DNA from: Lacticaseibacillus rhamnosus
Lineage (GTDB): Bacteria; Bacillota; Bacilli; Lactobacillales; Lactobacillaceae
Assembly: GCF_900636965.1 (NCBI RefSeq)
Contig: NZ_LR134331.1
Location: forward strand, 620,001-684,000
Length of the DNA stretch: 64,000 nucleotides
Direction of reading: 5' to 3'
Of the stretch, positions 36,266-45,592 are shown piece after piece. The position numbers were made by a program, and so were the translations under genes. The first letter of the stretch is position 1, and each line of letters begins with the position of its first letter. A model generated the notes under the pieces. That model was not told where the DNA came from. It did not search any database and worked only from the letters and a program-made list of their open reading frames with translations.

Positions 36266-37717
36266 ATGCAAACGATTATTGATCTGGCCAACAAGATTTT
36301 TGAGCCAATCATCAAGTTGGGTGCGGCTCCAATTATGCTAATTGTGTTGACGGTCATTGCGTTCGCGGTTGGCGTTAATTTCTTCCACGCGCTGGAAGGC
36401 GGCATCAAATTAGCGATTGCGATTACCGCTATTAGCAGTGTCATCGGTTTGTTGACGGATACTTATCAGCCAGCGCTAAATGCCTTTGTTAAATCGACCG
36501 GCATTAACCTTTCAATTACTGACTTAGGTTGGGCGCCGTTAGCAACGATTACTTGGGGTTCACCGTATACATTATTCTTCTTGGCAATTCTGGTTATTGT
36601 TAATTTGATTTTACTGTTCCTGAATCGCACCAACACATTAGATGTCGATATTTTTGATATCTGGCATTTGTCATTTACAGGTCTATTGGCTATTTATTTT
36701 GGTGCTAACCTTTTTGTTGCTACCGTGTTGGTTATCTTCATTGGCGTTTTAAAAATTATCAATTCCGATTTGATGAAGCCGACTTTCAATGACTTGTTGG
36801 ACGACTGGGAGAACCCGATGACGACAACGCATTTAAACTACATGATGAATCCTGTGATCATGGTGTTTGATAAGTTGTTTGACAAATTGTTCCCATGGTT
36901 GGATAAATATGACTTCGATGCGGCCAAGCTAAATGAAAAGATCGGATTCTGGGGCAGCCGCTTTGCCATTGGGATTTATCTGGGGATCTTTATCGGTCTG
37001 ATTTCCCATCAAGATATTAAGTCCATTACGACGCTGGCCTTTATGGCTGCGACCTGCTTGGAGCTGTTTAGTATTATTGGTTCATGGTTTATCGCAGCGG
37101 TTGAACCGCTATCTCAAGGGGTTGCGGATTTTGCTAACAAACGTTTAGGCGGTCGGATGCTTAATATCGGGCTTGACTGGCCATTCTTGGCTGGTCGTGC
37201 TGAAATTTGGGCTGCAGCTAACGTTTTAGCACCAATCATGTTGCTGGAGGCTTTGGTATTGCCTGGTAACGGGATCTTGCCTTTAGGTGGGATCATTGCA
37301 ATGGGTGTTACCCCAGCGCTGTTGGTGGTTACGCGTGGTAAGATCATTCGAATGATTGTTATTGGTGCTATCGAACTGCCACTGTTCTTGTGGGCCGGCA
37401 CACTTTCAGCACCATTCATTACCCACACAGCACGTGCTTTACATGCGAGTGGTATTCCTGCCACTGGGTTAATCTCTTCGTCAACCAAGGAAGGCCCGAT
37501 TGAACAGTTCATTGCTGTTTTGGTTGGTAAAGCTTCTAAGGGCGAAATGATGATGATTCTGTATGCTGCGTTGGCATTAATTGCTTACACTGCATTGTTC
37601 TTCTGGTATCGTCATGAAATGATGAAACGGAATCAGAAGTACTCTGATGAGGGTAAAGAGGTTGCTGATGATGTTAAATTTGTCGCAACCCATGCCGCTG
37701 CTAATTCAGCAGATTAA
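36266..37717 (+). CDS. gatC: PTS EIIC component, galactitol family
   Basis: Membrane sugar channel of the PTS (483 aa) with ten or more helices, matching the EIIC-Gat family in length and in blocks such as GWAPLATITWGSPYTLFF and LGGRMLNIGLDWPFLAGRAE. The ATG at 36266 has GAGTGA about 8 nt upstream; a GTG at 36254 is also in frame but overlaps that site. The C-terminal tail is hydrophilic. Works with the preceding EIIA and EIIB. The substrate is unproven; galactose or tagatose are the leading candidates given the lac context. Confidence 0.92.
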   Translation: MQTIIDLANKIFEPIIKLGAAPIMLIVLTVIAFAVGVNFFHALEGGIKLAIAITAISSVIGLLTDTYQPALNAFVKSTGINLSITDLGWAPLATITWGSPYTLFFLAILVIVNLILLFLNRTNTLDVDIFDIWHLSFTGLLAIYFGANLFVATVLVIFIGVLKIINSDLMKPTFNDLLDDWENPMTTTHLNYMMNPVIMVFDKLFDKLFPWLDKYDFDAAKLNEKIGFWGSRFAIGIYLGIFIGLISHQDIKSITTLAFMAATCLELFSIIGSWFIAAVEPLSQGVADFANKRLGGRMLNIGLDWPFLAGRAEIWAAANVLAPIMLLEALVLPGNGILPLGGIIAMGVTPALLVVTRGKIIRMIVIGAIELPLFLWAGTLSAPFITHTARALHASGIPATGLISSSTKEGPIEQFIAVLVGKASKGEMMMILYAALALIAYTALFFWYRHEMMKRNQKYSDEGKEVADDVKFVATHAAANSAD

Positions 37718-37770
37718 TGATGAAGCATTTAAACCATTCTGTTAGGTATCATTGATGGTGATTGTGCTAT

Positions 37771-37805
37771 AAACAGCTCTAGACGATGCGGTCTAGGGCT
37801 GTTTT
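37771..37805 (+). terminator. Terminator of the Gat-type PTS operon
   Basis: AAACAGCTCTAGAC pairs with GTCTAGGGCTGTTT around a 6-nt loop, then a short T tract. Confidence 0.82.
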
Positions 37806-37896
37806 GCTATAAAAGTTTTAAAATAATTTGGCATACAAATATCCGTAAACCGGGTGTATAGTAAAAACCAACCAATTCGAATTTTGGAGTTCTAAA

Positions 37897-38124
37897 ATGG
37901 TGAGGGCGTGGAGATACTTGCAGAGACTAGCATTTCTCAAATCATGGCTTGTTTTTATTTGTGTCGGACTAGTGGGCGCTGAGTTGACGGAACTTGCTAC
38001 TAAGATTGATCTTAATGTGGCAGCCTATATCCGCCTAATCGGTTACTTACTAACGCTTAAGGTCGCTGATGTGATAACAAAGAAAGTTGAGTCCAATAAG
38101 AAAACTAAACCTCGCCAAAATTGA
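37897..38124 (+). CDS. Small hypothetical membrane protein
   Basis: 75-aa protein that I do not recognise: basic N-terminus (MVRAWRYLQR), two hydrophobic segments (about 13-30 and 41-60) and a Lys-rich C-terminus (KKVESNKKTKPRQN). The ATG at 37897 has GGAG 7 nt upstream. It lies behind the PTS terminator and converges on another small membrane protein across a strong shared terminator, which supports it being transcribed. Confidence 0.6.
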   Translation: MVRAWRYLQRLAFLKSWLVFICVGLVGAELTELATKIDLNVAAYIRLIGYLLTLKVADVITKKVESNKKTKPRQN

Positions 38125-38227
38125 GCAAGGATGGATGCATGCTGAAATGATACCAGTAATGGAATAGCTTGAAGGTCAATACTAACGCATGGCTGGCGGC
38201 CGGCTTGAGTGTTCAAGCAACAGAGAG

Positions 38228-38270
38228 AAAAAGACGGACAGATTTCGAGTTGAAATCTGTCCGTCTTTTT
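38228..38270. terminator. Bidirectional terminator between two small genes
   Basis: AAAGACGGACAGATTTC and its exact complement around a 5-nt loop, with A and T tracts on both sides. Confidence 0.93.
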
Positions 38271-38316
38271 GACAGGTGGATGATAGTTCATAGTGGTATA
38301 CCATTATCGACAAGTT

Positions 38317-38523
38317 TTAGTTCGTGGATTTTTGATTCATCCGCTGTGCCCGCCGTTTTTTACGATCAAAAACGTTATCAATTTTGAGTAACTGATAAAG
38401 TGCATAGCAAGCAGTTACCATGACCGCTACCTGGGTGAATGTATTCTTGAAAATGCCGTTTAAAATGGTGACAAGTGTGACGATGCCGAGCCAAATTAGG
38501 TAACTTTTTTTACGATTTGTCAT
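38317..38523 (-). CDS. Small hypothetical membrane protein
   Basis: 68 aa with two hydrophobic stretches (about residues 8-23 and 29-43) and a strongly basic C-terminal tail (DRKKRRAQRMNQKS). I do not recognise the family. The ATG at 38523 has GGAGG 9 nt upstream, which makes it credible despite its size. It ends at the bidirectional terminator. The AT-rich gap to 38771 shows no further gene. Confidence 0.65.
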   Translation of the reverse strand: MTNRKKSYLIWLGIVTLVTILNGIFKNTFTQVAVMVTACYALYQLLKIDNVFDRKKRRAQRMNQKSTN

Positions 38524-38771
38524 CAAAAAGGACCTCCATTAATCTTATCCTAGCTCCATTATAGCTTAATTGAAGCGCTAACACTAGAGAAAATGAACGT
38601 ATTCAAACAAAAATGCACATCCACGATCATGCTTTACGCTGACATCACATAAAATGAAGGGCGATAGTAGTTTACTAATCGAGACCAGTAAACGGCTTTC
38701 GTCCTTCGCGTCTAATATGAATCTTCCGTACATTGTTTAATAAATCGGAAGTTTTAAGTTGACTTTAGCAG

Positions 38772-39797
38772 TCAAAGTTTAACGGCAGCAGTGTAAATTC
38801 GCTTAAAGAATTGATCCATAGTTGCTTGAGGCTTAAGCACATTGGTCAAACCGACAACAGCTTTCTTTTGTGCTTGATTAATGCCCAGCAGGCCAGTGTA
38901 GCCTAGAACGCTGCCGGTGTTACCGAGCCATCCGTCTGCCAGCTTGTACCAGCCATAGCCGTATCCAGCTTCGGCGGCCTTAAAGATCGTCTTCCAACTG
39001 GCCGCGGTTAGTAGTTGACCTGTCAAAACTGCTTGGGCAAATTTTTCTAAGTCGGCGACCGTTGTGACGAGTCCGCGATCGGCTTGGTTTTCATTACCTT
39101 TACCAGCCACATTGGGGTTGCCGGCTATCCAATGATAACTTTCTGCAAATGCGTGGGCCGTGCCGAGTTTTGTGTTGGTTAAGTTCAGCGGATCATAGAT
39201 TTGTGCTTTTAAGATCGCCTCAAGTGGCCGTTCATTCGTCACGCGATCTAGAACTTCGCCCAACAGCAGTGCGTTCGTGCTGCTGTACGCGGTTTTACTG
39301 CCGGGTTTAAAGTTCAGGGGGAGATCATCAACCACAGCCAGCACCTTGGCTAAATCCATGTTTTGACCGGTATGTTGATTGATTTGCAGCGCTAACCGTT
39401 CGGCCGGCAGCGTGTCGGGAGCGTTGGCTTTAAATGGTGCAGCCATCAAAGTTAGATAGTCTGGAATTCCGCTTTGCATGGTGGCTAGTTGCGCTAAGGT
39501 TATTTGCTCGGCCTGTTGATACTCCGGAATATACTTAGACAATCTGTCAGTCAGCTTGACGGTGCCGGCTTCAACAAACTGCATGAGTAAAACACCGAAG
39601 AACTGTTGGGTGACAGTTCCGGCACCGCTCATTGTATGGGATGCAAACGGTACCTTCATGTCAATATGGGAAAACCCCTGCGCGTCTGCTGTTAATTCTT
39701 TATCGGGGGAAACAACTGCTACGGCGCCGTTATAGTGTTCGGTTTGTAAGGAACGACTCAACGGTGATTCATCTTTAAGAACTTCTGGTGTTACCAT
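38772..39797 (-). CDS. Beta-lactamase-fold protein lacking the catalytic Ser-Lys (probable pseudoenzyme)
   Basis: 341-aa member of the class C beta-lactamase/serine hydrolase fold: QQFFGVLLMQFVEAG then LTDRLSKYIPEY, the YSS element (YSSTNALLLGEVL) and NTGSVLGYTG near the C-terminus. Aligned with relatives, the SxxK active site falls at residues 61-64, which read TVTQ, so both catalytic residues are replaced. The later HTG box reads NTG. The ATG at 39797 follows GGAGG. It is the last gene of the tagatose operon. It may be a binding or regulatory protein; no enzyme activity is expected. Confidence 0.8.
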   Translation of the reverse strand: MVTPEVLKDESPLSRSLQTEHYNGAVAVVSPDKELTADAQGFSHIDMKVPFASHTMSGAGTVTQQFFGVLLMQFVEAGTVKLTDRLSKYIPEYQQAEQITLAQLATMQSGIPDYLTLMAAPFKANAPDTLPAERLALQINQHTGQNMDLAKVLAVVDDLPLNFKPGSKTAYSSTNALLLGEVLDRVTNERPLEAILKAQIYDPLNLTNTKLGTAHAFAESYHWIAGNPNVAGKGNENQADRGLVTTVADLEKFAQAVLTGQLLTAASWKTIFKAAEAGYGYGWYKLADGWLGNTGSVLGYTGLLGINQAQKKAVVGLTNVLKPQATMDQFFKRIYTAAVKL

Positions 39798-39882
39798 TTT
39801 GATGCCTCCAAGCAAGATTGACTTGGTCGAACTTTAGCTGTGTTATCTGAAACGTGGCGTTTTCGGCCGTTTTGGTTGTGTT

Positions 39883-40563
39883 TTAATCTAGGTGATTGAC
39901 AGTGACTAGCTTGCCAGTAACGCCGACTTTGATGCCTTGATTGATCTTGTCGGTGCGGCTGGCATGAACGACTTGGAACTTGTTTTGCTTAACAATCAAT
40001 GGGTTGTCGGTGTGATAGCCGACTGGTAACGGTTGATTGCTACCGCGAATTAACATGACAATAAATTTAAATCCGCTTGCATGAGCCTCACAGGGACTGT
40101 AATGCAAAGTGTCGCTGAAGAATTCAACCACAGTGCCAGCAGGGACGAAGAATAGCTTAGCGTCCTTTTCCGCGTTAAATTGACCATCATGCATCTGCCC
40201 GCGTTTACCGATCACCATCACGACATCGGTGAAGAAAACATTCACCTCGCTGCCTTGGTGAAATTCGACTGCTGTCAAAGCCTCGGCGTGTCCGGCACAT
40301 TCACCGGCTTCGATTGGCAGGCCGGCAAAAACATCACGACCAATCTGTTGGACCACCGGGAGCTTTTCCATCGCGGGGTTGGAAGGAATATAGCGATTGG
40401 CAGCAGTCGGAGCGGGGATGGGGACTTGCTGATCCATGAACTGTTGGAGTTCGCTGACGTCATACTGTGTATAGGTGACCCCGTAATCGGAAAACGCTGA
40501 ATCGGTTAACTGATAGATCGTCTTATCCGGATTCAGAGCTTGAATCTTTTCGAGAGTTGACAT
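39883..40563 (-). CDS. DUF4867 family protein (cupin-like, tagatose operon)
   Basis: 226-aa soluble protein matching DUF4867, a family found next to lactose and tagatose genes in Firmicutes. Its central part has cupin-like beta strands (VEFHQGSEVNVFFTDVVMVIG, LFFVPAGTVVEFFSDTLHYSPCEAH). That resembles a metal-dependent sugar isomerase or binding fold, but no activity is established. ATG at 40563 follows AGGAAAG. It lies 20 bp after lacC and very likely shares its transcript. Confidence 0.82.
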   Translation of the reverse strand: MSTLEKIQALNPDKTIYQLTDSAFSDYGVTYTQYDVSELQQFMDQQVPIPAPTAANRYIPSNPAMEKLPVVQQIGRDVFAGLPIEAGECAGHAEALTAVEFHQGSEVNVFFTDVVMVIGKRGQMHDGQFNAEKDAKLFFVPAGTVVEFFSDTLHYSPCEAHASGFKFIVMLIRGSNQPLPVGYHTDNPLIVKQNKFQVVHASRTDKINQGIKVGVTGKLVTVNHLD

Positions 40564-40583
40564 TTGATTGCTTCTTTCCTAGT

Positions 40584-41522
40584 TTAATAAGTTTCAATGG
40601 TGACTTTAGCAAAATACTCGGCAAATTTGGCGGGGTCGACAAAACCGGTTTCTGCTTCCATGGTGTTGAGCATGCCGGTTGTCATTGCGGTTTTCATAAT
40701 GTCTTCATCGGACTTGCCATCATGAATGCCCATCGCCAGACCGGCAAGTGTTGAGTCCCCTGAGCCAACGGGATTGACAACCTGAATCTTAGGAATCGCG
40801 GCGTGGTAGAACTTATCTTGATGTTTAACAAAAGCACCGGCTGACCCTAATGAAACAACGATCCAGTCTACGCCGTCAAAAATCGGATCAGTGAGAGCTT
40901 GTTTCAAGGTTGCGTAATCAGTCTTATCCACCGGACGATTGAGCAGGCCGGCGAGTTCCTCTTCATTAGGCTTGATTAACAGCGGCTTGACGGGTGCTTC
41001 AAGGGCTGATTTCAAGGTTGCACCGGATGTGTCTAGCAGCACCTTCACGTTTTTGGCACCGGCATGGGCAATCATTTGCGTGTAGTAATCTTCAGGAAGC
41101 CCTTGTGGCATTGAGCCTGAAATCGTCAACAAATCGGTCTGATCAAGTAGCTTATCAAAGTGGTCTAGGAAGGCACTTGCATCTTCAGGCGCGATGGTTG
41201 GGCCTGCTTCGAGAATTTCAGTCTGTTTGCCGCCATCGTGCAATACCGCAATCGAACTGCGGGTTTCGGCGTCAATGGGAAAGAAGTTATGGGCAATGCC
41301 ATCGTGATCCAACTGATTTTCCAGCCATTTGCCAAAATAACCGCCGATGAAGCCAGTGGCCGTGATGTCATGATCAAGCAGATGAATGACGCGGGAAACG
41401 TTTAACCCTTTTCCACCAGCAGTTTTGCGAACGGTTTTAACCCGATTGACCGTGTCGATTTTAAGATGATCGAGTGGATAGGAAACGTCGATTGAGGGAT
41501 TTAATGTAACCGTTAAGATCAT
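40584..41522 (-). CDS. lacC: Tagatose-6-phosphate kinase
   Basis: PfkB-family kinase (312 aa) making tagatose-1,6-bisphosphate from tagatose-6-phosphate. It begins MILTVTLNPSID; substrate Gly-rich motif TAGGKGLNVSRV near residue 35; catalytic Asp in NPVGSGDSTLAG near residue 250. The ATG at 41522 follows GGAGGAAAA; a longer reading upstream crosses the ribosome site. A terminator-like hairpin separates it from lacD, so part of its transcription may be reduced or separately started. Confidence 0.94.
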   Translation of the reverse strand: MILTVTLNPSIDVSYPLDHLKIDTVNRVKTVRKTAGGKGLNVSRVIHLLDHDITATGFIGGYFGKWLENQLDHDGIAHNFFPIDAETRSSIAVLHDGGKQTEILEAGPTIAPEDASAFLDHFDKLLDQTDLLTISGSMPQGLPEDYYTQMIAHAGAKNVKVLLDTSGATLKSALEAPVKPLLIKPNEEELAGLLNRPVDKTDYATLKQALTDPIFDGVDWIVVSLGSAGAFVKHQDKFYHAAIPKIQVVNPVGSGDSTLAGLAMGIHDGKSDEDIMKTAMTTGMLNTMEAETGFVDPAKFAEYFAKVTIETY

Positions 41523-41604
41523 AATGAGTTTTCCTCCAAAAGTGAACGTGAGCAGATTGCCTGCTAACGTCATATTAGTGATTGTGTTAGTCGGTTTTCG
41601 GTTA

Positions 41605-41638
41605 ATAAAAGCCGACCCCTCAAGGAATCGGCTTTTAT
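41605..41638 (-). terminator. Intercistronic terminator-like hairpin between lacD and lacC
   Basis: AAAAGCCGA pairs with TCGGCTTTT, with an inner CCTTGAGG palindrome, followed on the minus strand by TTTTATT. It lies inside the operon, so it is probably a partial terminator or mRNA processing site. Confidence 0.75.
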
Positions 41639-41651
41639 GGTCTTACACGAA

Positions 41652-42653
41652 CTATTCGTGGCTGACCTTGTCCGTCCAAGGAGTAGCAGTATCCGCTAGA
41701 ACCTTGTTCAAACGATCGATGTTAGCTTTACCTTCCGTTTCCAGCCATTGCTTGCCGGCAGCTTCGCCTTCAGCAGCAAATGGCTTAACGCCTGGCTTCC
41801 AGGTTGCCCGGCCGCAAAGCACACCGTTAAAGGTTGAACCGGCTTCCTTAGCAAATTTGAGTTCTTCAAGGAACAATTCGTTGGAAACACCAGCGGACAG
41901 GAAGATGAATGGCAAATCGGTTGCGTCGGACTGGGCTTTGTAATATTTGGCAGCTTCTTCTTTGGTATAAACCGGGGTTACGCCTTCATCGGTGAAGCCT
42001 TCAACAAACTTCTGATCAACCGGGACTTCGACTTTTAGAACGGAGACATTGTACTGCGGTTTGCTGAATTCCTTGGTGATCTTGATGACCTTGTCCGGCT
42101 TAACCTTAGCCCATGCAGCGGTGCCAGTCTCGTTGAGCGTACCATCATAGGAAACCAGTTCCAGGAATAGTGGCAAATCATTAGCCTTAGCTTCAGCACC
42201 AACCCGTTCAACAAACGCATATTTACGATCGTTGATACTATCAGGTTCGTCAGGGTCGATGTATAGCAGGAATTTGACTGCATCGCCGCCTTCGTTCTTG
42301 ATGCGCAAAGCACTTTGGTTATCAATCAAATCCGGGAAACGGCCAGGTTCAGTCGCATCGTAGCCGGTTTTTTCATAGGAGAGAAGCAAGCCGGCTTGTG
42401 GTGCACGAACTTTGGCAGCTGGCAGGCCATATTCCGGATCAAGCAAAATTGAACTGGCGTATTTGGTTAGTTCTTCAGAAACCGCTTTCTTGAAATCGAC
42501 AATGGTGGTTTCATCAGCTGGCTTGTTCGCTGCAGCTGCAAGCATTTTCTTTAAAGAACCGCGTTGATCAATTGCCAGCGCGGAGATAACGTTATTTTCG
42601 TCGGAAAGTTTTTGCAGATGCTTGAATTGGCCCGCAGTAAGGGTGACTGTCAT
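41652..42653 (-). CDS. lacD: Tagatose-1,6-bisphosphate aldolase (class I)
   Basis: Cleaves tagatose-1,6-bisphosphate to dihydroxyacetone phosphate and glyceraldehyde-3-phosphate (333 aa). The Schiff-base Lys is in VLKVEVPVDQ (about residue 205), and ALAIDQRGSLKKML near residue 25 is conserved in LacD. ATG at 42653 follows GGAGGCATTTTTAC. Streptococcal LacD paralogues can act as regulators; here the position in lacRABDC argues for the catabolic form. Confidence 0.95.
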   Translation of the reverse strand: MTVTLTAGQFKHLQKLSDENNVISALAIDQRGSLKKMLAAAANKPADETTIVDFKKAVSEELTKYASSILLDPEYGLPAAKVRAPQAGLLLSYEKTGYDATEPGRFPDLIDNQSALRIKNEGGDAVKFLLYIDPDEPDSINDRKYAFVERVGAEAKANDLPLFLELVSYDGTLNETGTAAWAKVKPDKVIKITKEFSKPQYNVSVLKVEVPVDQKFVEGFTDEGVTPVYTKEEAAKYYKAQSDATDLPFIFLSAGVSNELFLEELKFAKEAGSTFNGVLCGRATWKPGVKPFAAEGEAAGKQWLETEGKANIDRLNKVLADTATPWTDKVSHE

Positions 42654-42685
42654 GTAAAAATGCCTCCTAGGATTTTAAAGTTTAA

Positions 42686-43204
42686 TTAGTCGTGATAGAC
42701 GCCTTCAGCCCACTTTTCAAGTTCAGCATCAAAGAAATGCGGGTTGTCTTTTTGATCAGGATTTGGTTTCGCGATGTTGTCGATCTTATCAATCAACTTT
42801 TTATTTTCGGGCGTTTCTTTGTAGGTGGCATCCAGATAAGCTTTGACAATATCTTGAATGAGGTGAACGCCGACAACTGCGCCACCGATACCTAAGACGT
42901 TAGCGTTTAGCTGTTCGCGAGCATAGACGGCTGAGGTGACATCATCACACATGGCCGCGCGGATGCCTTCGTTTTTATCTGCGGCTGTTGAAATACCGAT
43001 ACCCGTACCGCACATCACGATGCCGAGATCTGCACGACCATCAGCAACATCTTCAGCGACCTTCTTACCATAAATCGGATAGTGGGTACGATGCGTGTCA
43101 TAGGTACCTTCATCAATAACCGTGTAACCCATGTCTTTTAACATGTTTGAAATTTCAATCTTTTGCATCGTGACGATGTGATCGTTACCAATAGCAATAA
43201 TCAT
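42686..43204 (-). CDS. lacB: Galactose-6-phosphate isomerase subunit LacB
   Basis: 172-aa subunit of the LacAB heteromultimer converting galactose-6-phosphate to tagatose-6-phosphate (RpiB/LacAB fold). The catalytic Cys is in [11 protein letters not shown] near residue 65 and the N-terminal strand reads [13 protein letters not shown] at 43204 follows GGAAGC. It lies 40 bp after lacA. Confidence 0.95.
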
Positions 43205-43244
43205 AAGTGTGAAGCTTCCTTTCTATATTGGGTGAAAGACGGCG

Positions 43245-43676
<432 letters not shown>

Positions 43677-44453
43677 CTATTCTCCTTTTTTTGTTTTGTC
43701 TGTAATAACATGCGTATATGTGTTGTAATGTTGCCGATCGTCGGCGCTGATTCCGGGATCAGTGATAAGCCCGTCTGTTTGGTCAAGGTCGTAGAAACTG
43801 TAGAAATCTTGCCGATTAAGTTTGAAATGATCCGCAGCAACAAATTTCATCCCCGCATTGTTCAACGCAATTCGCTGCGTCTGACCTTCTTCGGGGCTGG
43901 CGTTACTAATGTGATTGTCAGCGATACCGTTAACACTGATGAATGCTTTGGTCGTTGTGAGGTGAGCTAACATCTCATTTGCCAAGCTTCCGATAAAGGC
44001 TCCTGATCGTTCGCGGAGCTGGCCGCCGATCAGTTTTAACGAGAAGTAATCGGCGCGGTCCTGAAAGCTTTGGAAGACGGGAAGACTATTGGTGATGATC
44101 CGGACGTCAGGTTTCTTGAGGTACTGTGCAATCAGTTCATTCGTTGTGCCGGGCCCGATATAAATCGTATCGCCTGAAGTGATGATATCAGCAATGGTAG
44201 CGGCGATTTTACGCTTTTCGTTGACGTGAATGGACCGCTTCTCATTTCTGGACAATTCGGTTAGCGGTTTAAAATGGGTACTCTGTGCGCCGCCGTGAAT
44301 ACGGACTAACTCATTTCTTTCAGCAAGCTCTTCCAGATCCCGTCGCACAGTCATGGTTGAAACGCCTAAACTTTCACCAATTTCGTTAACGGTCACAATC
44401 CCTTTACGATCAACTAAATTACGGATTGTTAGCAAGCGCTCGTCTTTTAACAT
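43677..44453 (-). CDS. lacR: Lactose/tagatose operon repressor, DeoR family
   Basis: 258-aa repressor. An N-terminal helix-turn-helix (VNEIGESLGVSTMTVRRDLEEL, residues about 20-41) precedes a sugar-phosphate-binding domain with the IYIGPGTTNELIA phosphate loop near residue 92. Streptococcal and staphylococcal LacR respond to tagatose-6-phosphate. ATG at 44453 follows GAGGTGAG. It is the first gene of the operon and so auto-regulated; its candidate operator (44474-44498) recurs at the Gat-type PTS promoter. Confidence 0.93.
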   Translation of the reverse strand: MLKDERLLTIRNLVDRKGIVTVNEIGESLGVSTMTVRRDLEELAERNELVRIHGGAQSTHFKPLTELSRNEKRSIHVNEKRKIAATIADIITSGDTIYIGPGTTNELIAQYLKKPDVRIITNSLPVFQSFQDRADYFSLKLIGGQLRERSGAFIGSLANEMLAHLTTTKAFISVNGIADNHISNASPEEGQTQRIALNNAGMKFVAADHFKLNRQDFYSFYDLDQTDGLITDPGISADDRQHYNTYTHVITDKTKKGE

Positions 44454-44473
44454 TGACTCACCTCACAAAAAAA

Positions 44474-44542
44474 TGTTCGTTGTTGTTTGATTTTGTTTCT
44501 TATTACAGTCCTTAAGTTACCACTGGCTACATGATTCGTCAA
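44474..44542 (-). promoter_or_regulatory. lacR: lacRABDC promoter and candidate LacR operator
   Basis: Minus strand: TTGACG (44542-44537), 17-bp spacer, TAACTT (44519-44514). Downstream at 44498-44474 is a run of AACA/ACAA elements with about 10-bp periodicity, matching 19 of 25 bases at 35355-35379. Confidence 0.72.
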
Positions 44543-44772
44543 GACCATAGTCGCGGTGTTTACGACTATTTTTATCGCGCGTTTTTATAAAAAAAGAAAT
44601 AAAAAGCGCCATGGAAATGTGCAGATACAGCTGATTATTAGTAATCGAATAAACAGAAGACAACAGGTACACACAGCAATACGGTGCCACCCAAATATCG
44701 GTTGATGTTTTCACGGATCAAACGACTGATTCATTTGGCGTCAATTGACCAAGAACGGAACTCAAGAAGCGC
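44543..44772. other. Intergenic stretch without a supported gene
   Basis: Between the lacR promoter and the next terminator. A hairpin ATAGTCG/CGACTAT followed by TTTTTA (about 44547-44574) has plus-strand terminator form, but no gene reads into it. Nothing else was recognised. Confidence 0.5.
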
Positions 44773-44804
44773 AAAAAAGCCCTAAACATTTGCATGCTTA
44801 GGAC
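44773..44804 (-). terminator. Terminator downstream of the HAD gene
   Basis: AGTCCTAA and TTAGGGCT arms with a 12-nt loop, followed on the minus strand by TTTTTTG. It is 100 bp past the stop codon. Confidence 0.7.
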
Positions 44805-44903
44805 TGTGGTTACATTGTTATCTGGTAGAATTAATTGGTAATAACTTGACTATTAGTGGCAGTGTCACTGTTAAAATGCGTAATATACAGTAGCAGTCAT
44901 ACG

Positions 44904-45530
44904 TTAATTAAGCTTTGAAAGTTTTAATAAATCAGCCGCTTGCTGGAGGACAGCAATGCGTGGCGTGACAGCGGGCGATGGTGGTGTTGTCCACCCCGCG
45001 AGTGCAAAGGCAACTTTTGCATCGGCTGCGGCTTGGGCGTCAGTCGGCGTATCACCGATGTAAACCGTCGTGTCAGGTTGGCCGCCTAACCGGTTACGTG
45101 CTAAGGTAATCGGATCGCCAAAGGGTTTGTTGCGTTTGGCTTCACCGGCGACAACCACTGTTTCAAAATACGGACTAAAGAGATACTTCTTATCTTCTTC
45201 GAGGAATTGCGGTTTGTCTTTTGAAGTGACGAGACCAAGCTTATAGTGGCGGCTTAATTGCGTTAGGACTTTTTGCATGTTGGGGAACCAAGTGACATGG
45301 TTGAGAAAAGCTTTCGAGTCTTCCCGCCATTCTTCATGCACCACGGGAATTTCTGCTGGACTGAAGCCTAGCTCTTTTAAACTATCGACACCAGCGCGGC
45401 CATTGGTCCAAGTCAAGTCCTCAATGGCGATTTCGCGGCCATGGCGGCGTAAAGTTTTTTGAAGCCCGTAAAGGTAACCTTCAACGTTGTCAAGCAAGGT
45501 GCCGTCAATATCAAAGATAAACGTATTCAT
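44904..45530 (-). CDS. HAD-family hydrolase
   Basis: Haloacid dehalogenase-type phosphatase of 208 aa. Motif I is FDIDGTLLDN at residues 5-14, motif II LVTSKDK near residue 102, motif III Lys in RNKPFGDP, and motif IV IGDTPTDAQAAADA. A helical cap lies between motifs I and II, as in phosphoglycolate phosphatase-like proteins. The ATG at 45530 follows GGAGGAAGA. The substrate is unknown. It is divergent from sbcDC with a 62-bp gap. Confidence 0.9.
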   Translation of the reverse strand: MNTFIFDIDGTLLDNVEGYLYGLQKTLRRHGREIAIEDLTWTNGRAGVDSLKELGFSPAEIPVVHEEWREDSKAFLNHVTWFPNMQKVLTQLSRHYKLGLVTSKDKPQFLEEDKKYLFSPYFETVVVAGEAKRNKPFGDPITLARNRLGGQPDTTVYIGDTPTDAQAAADAKVAFALAGWTTPPSPAVTPRIAVLQQAADLLKLSKLN

Positions 45531-45592
45531 ATTCTTCCTCCTATAACGCTTATTATTGTAACAAGTAAGCGATAACAAAGAAAGGCGTAAAC

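Noticed and set aside
38772-39797. A functional beta-lactamase or penicillin-binding esterase
   Set aside because: The SxxK motif is replaced by TVTQ and the later box is altered, so a catalytic annotation is not supported.
44517-44714. A 65-codon minus-strand frame beyond lacR
   Set aside because: It overlaps the lacR promoter and has no ribosome site.
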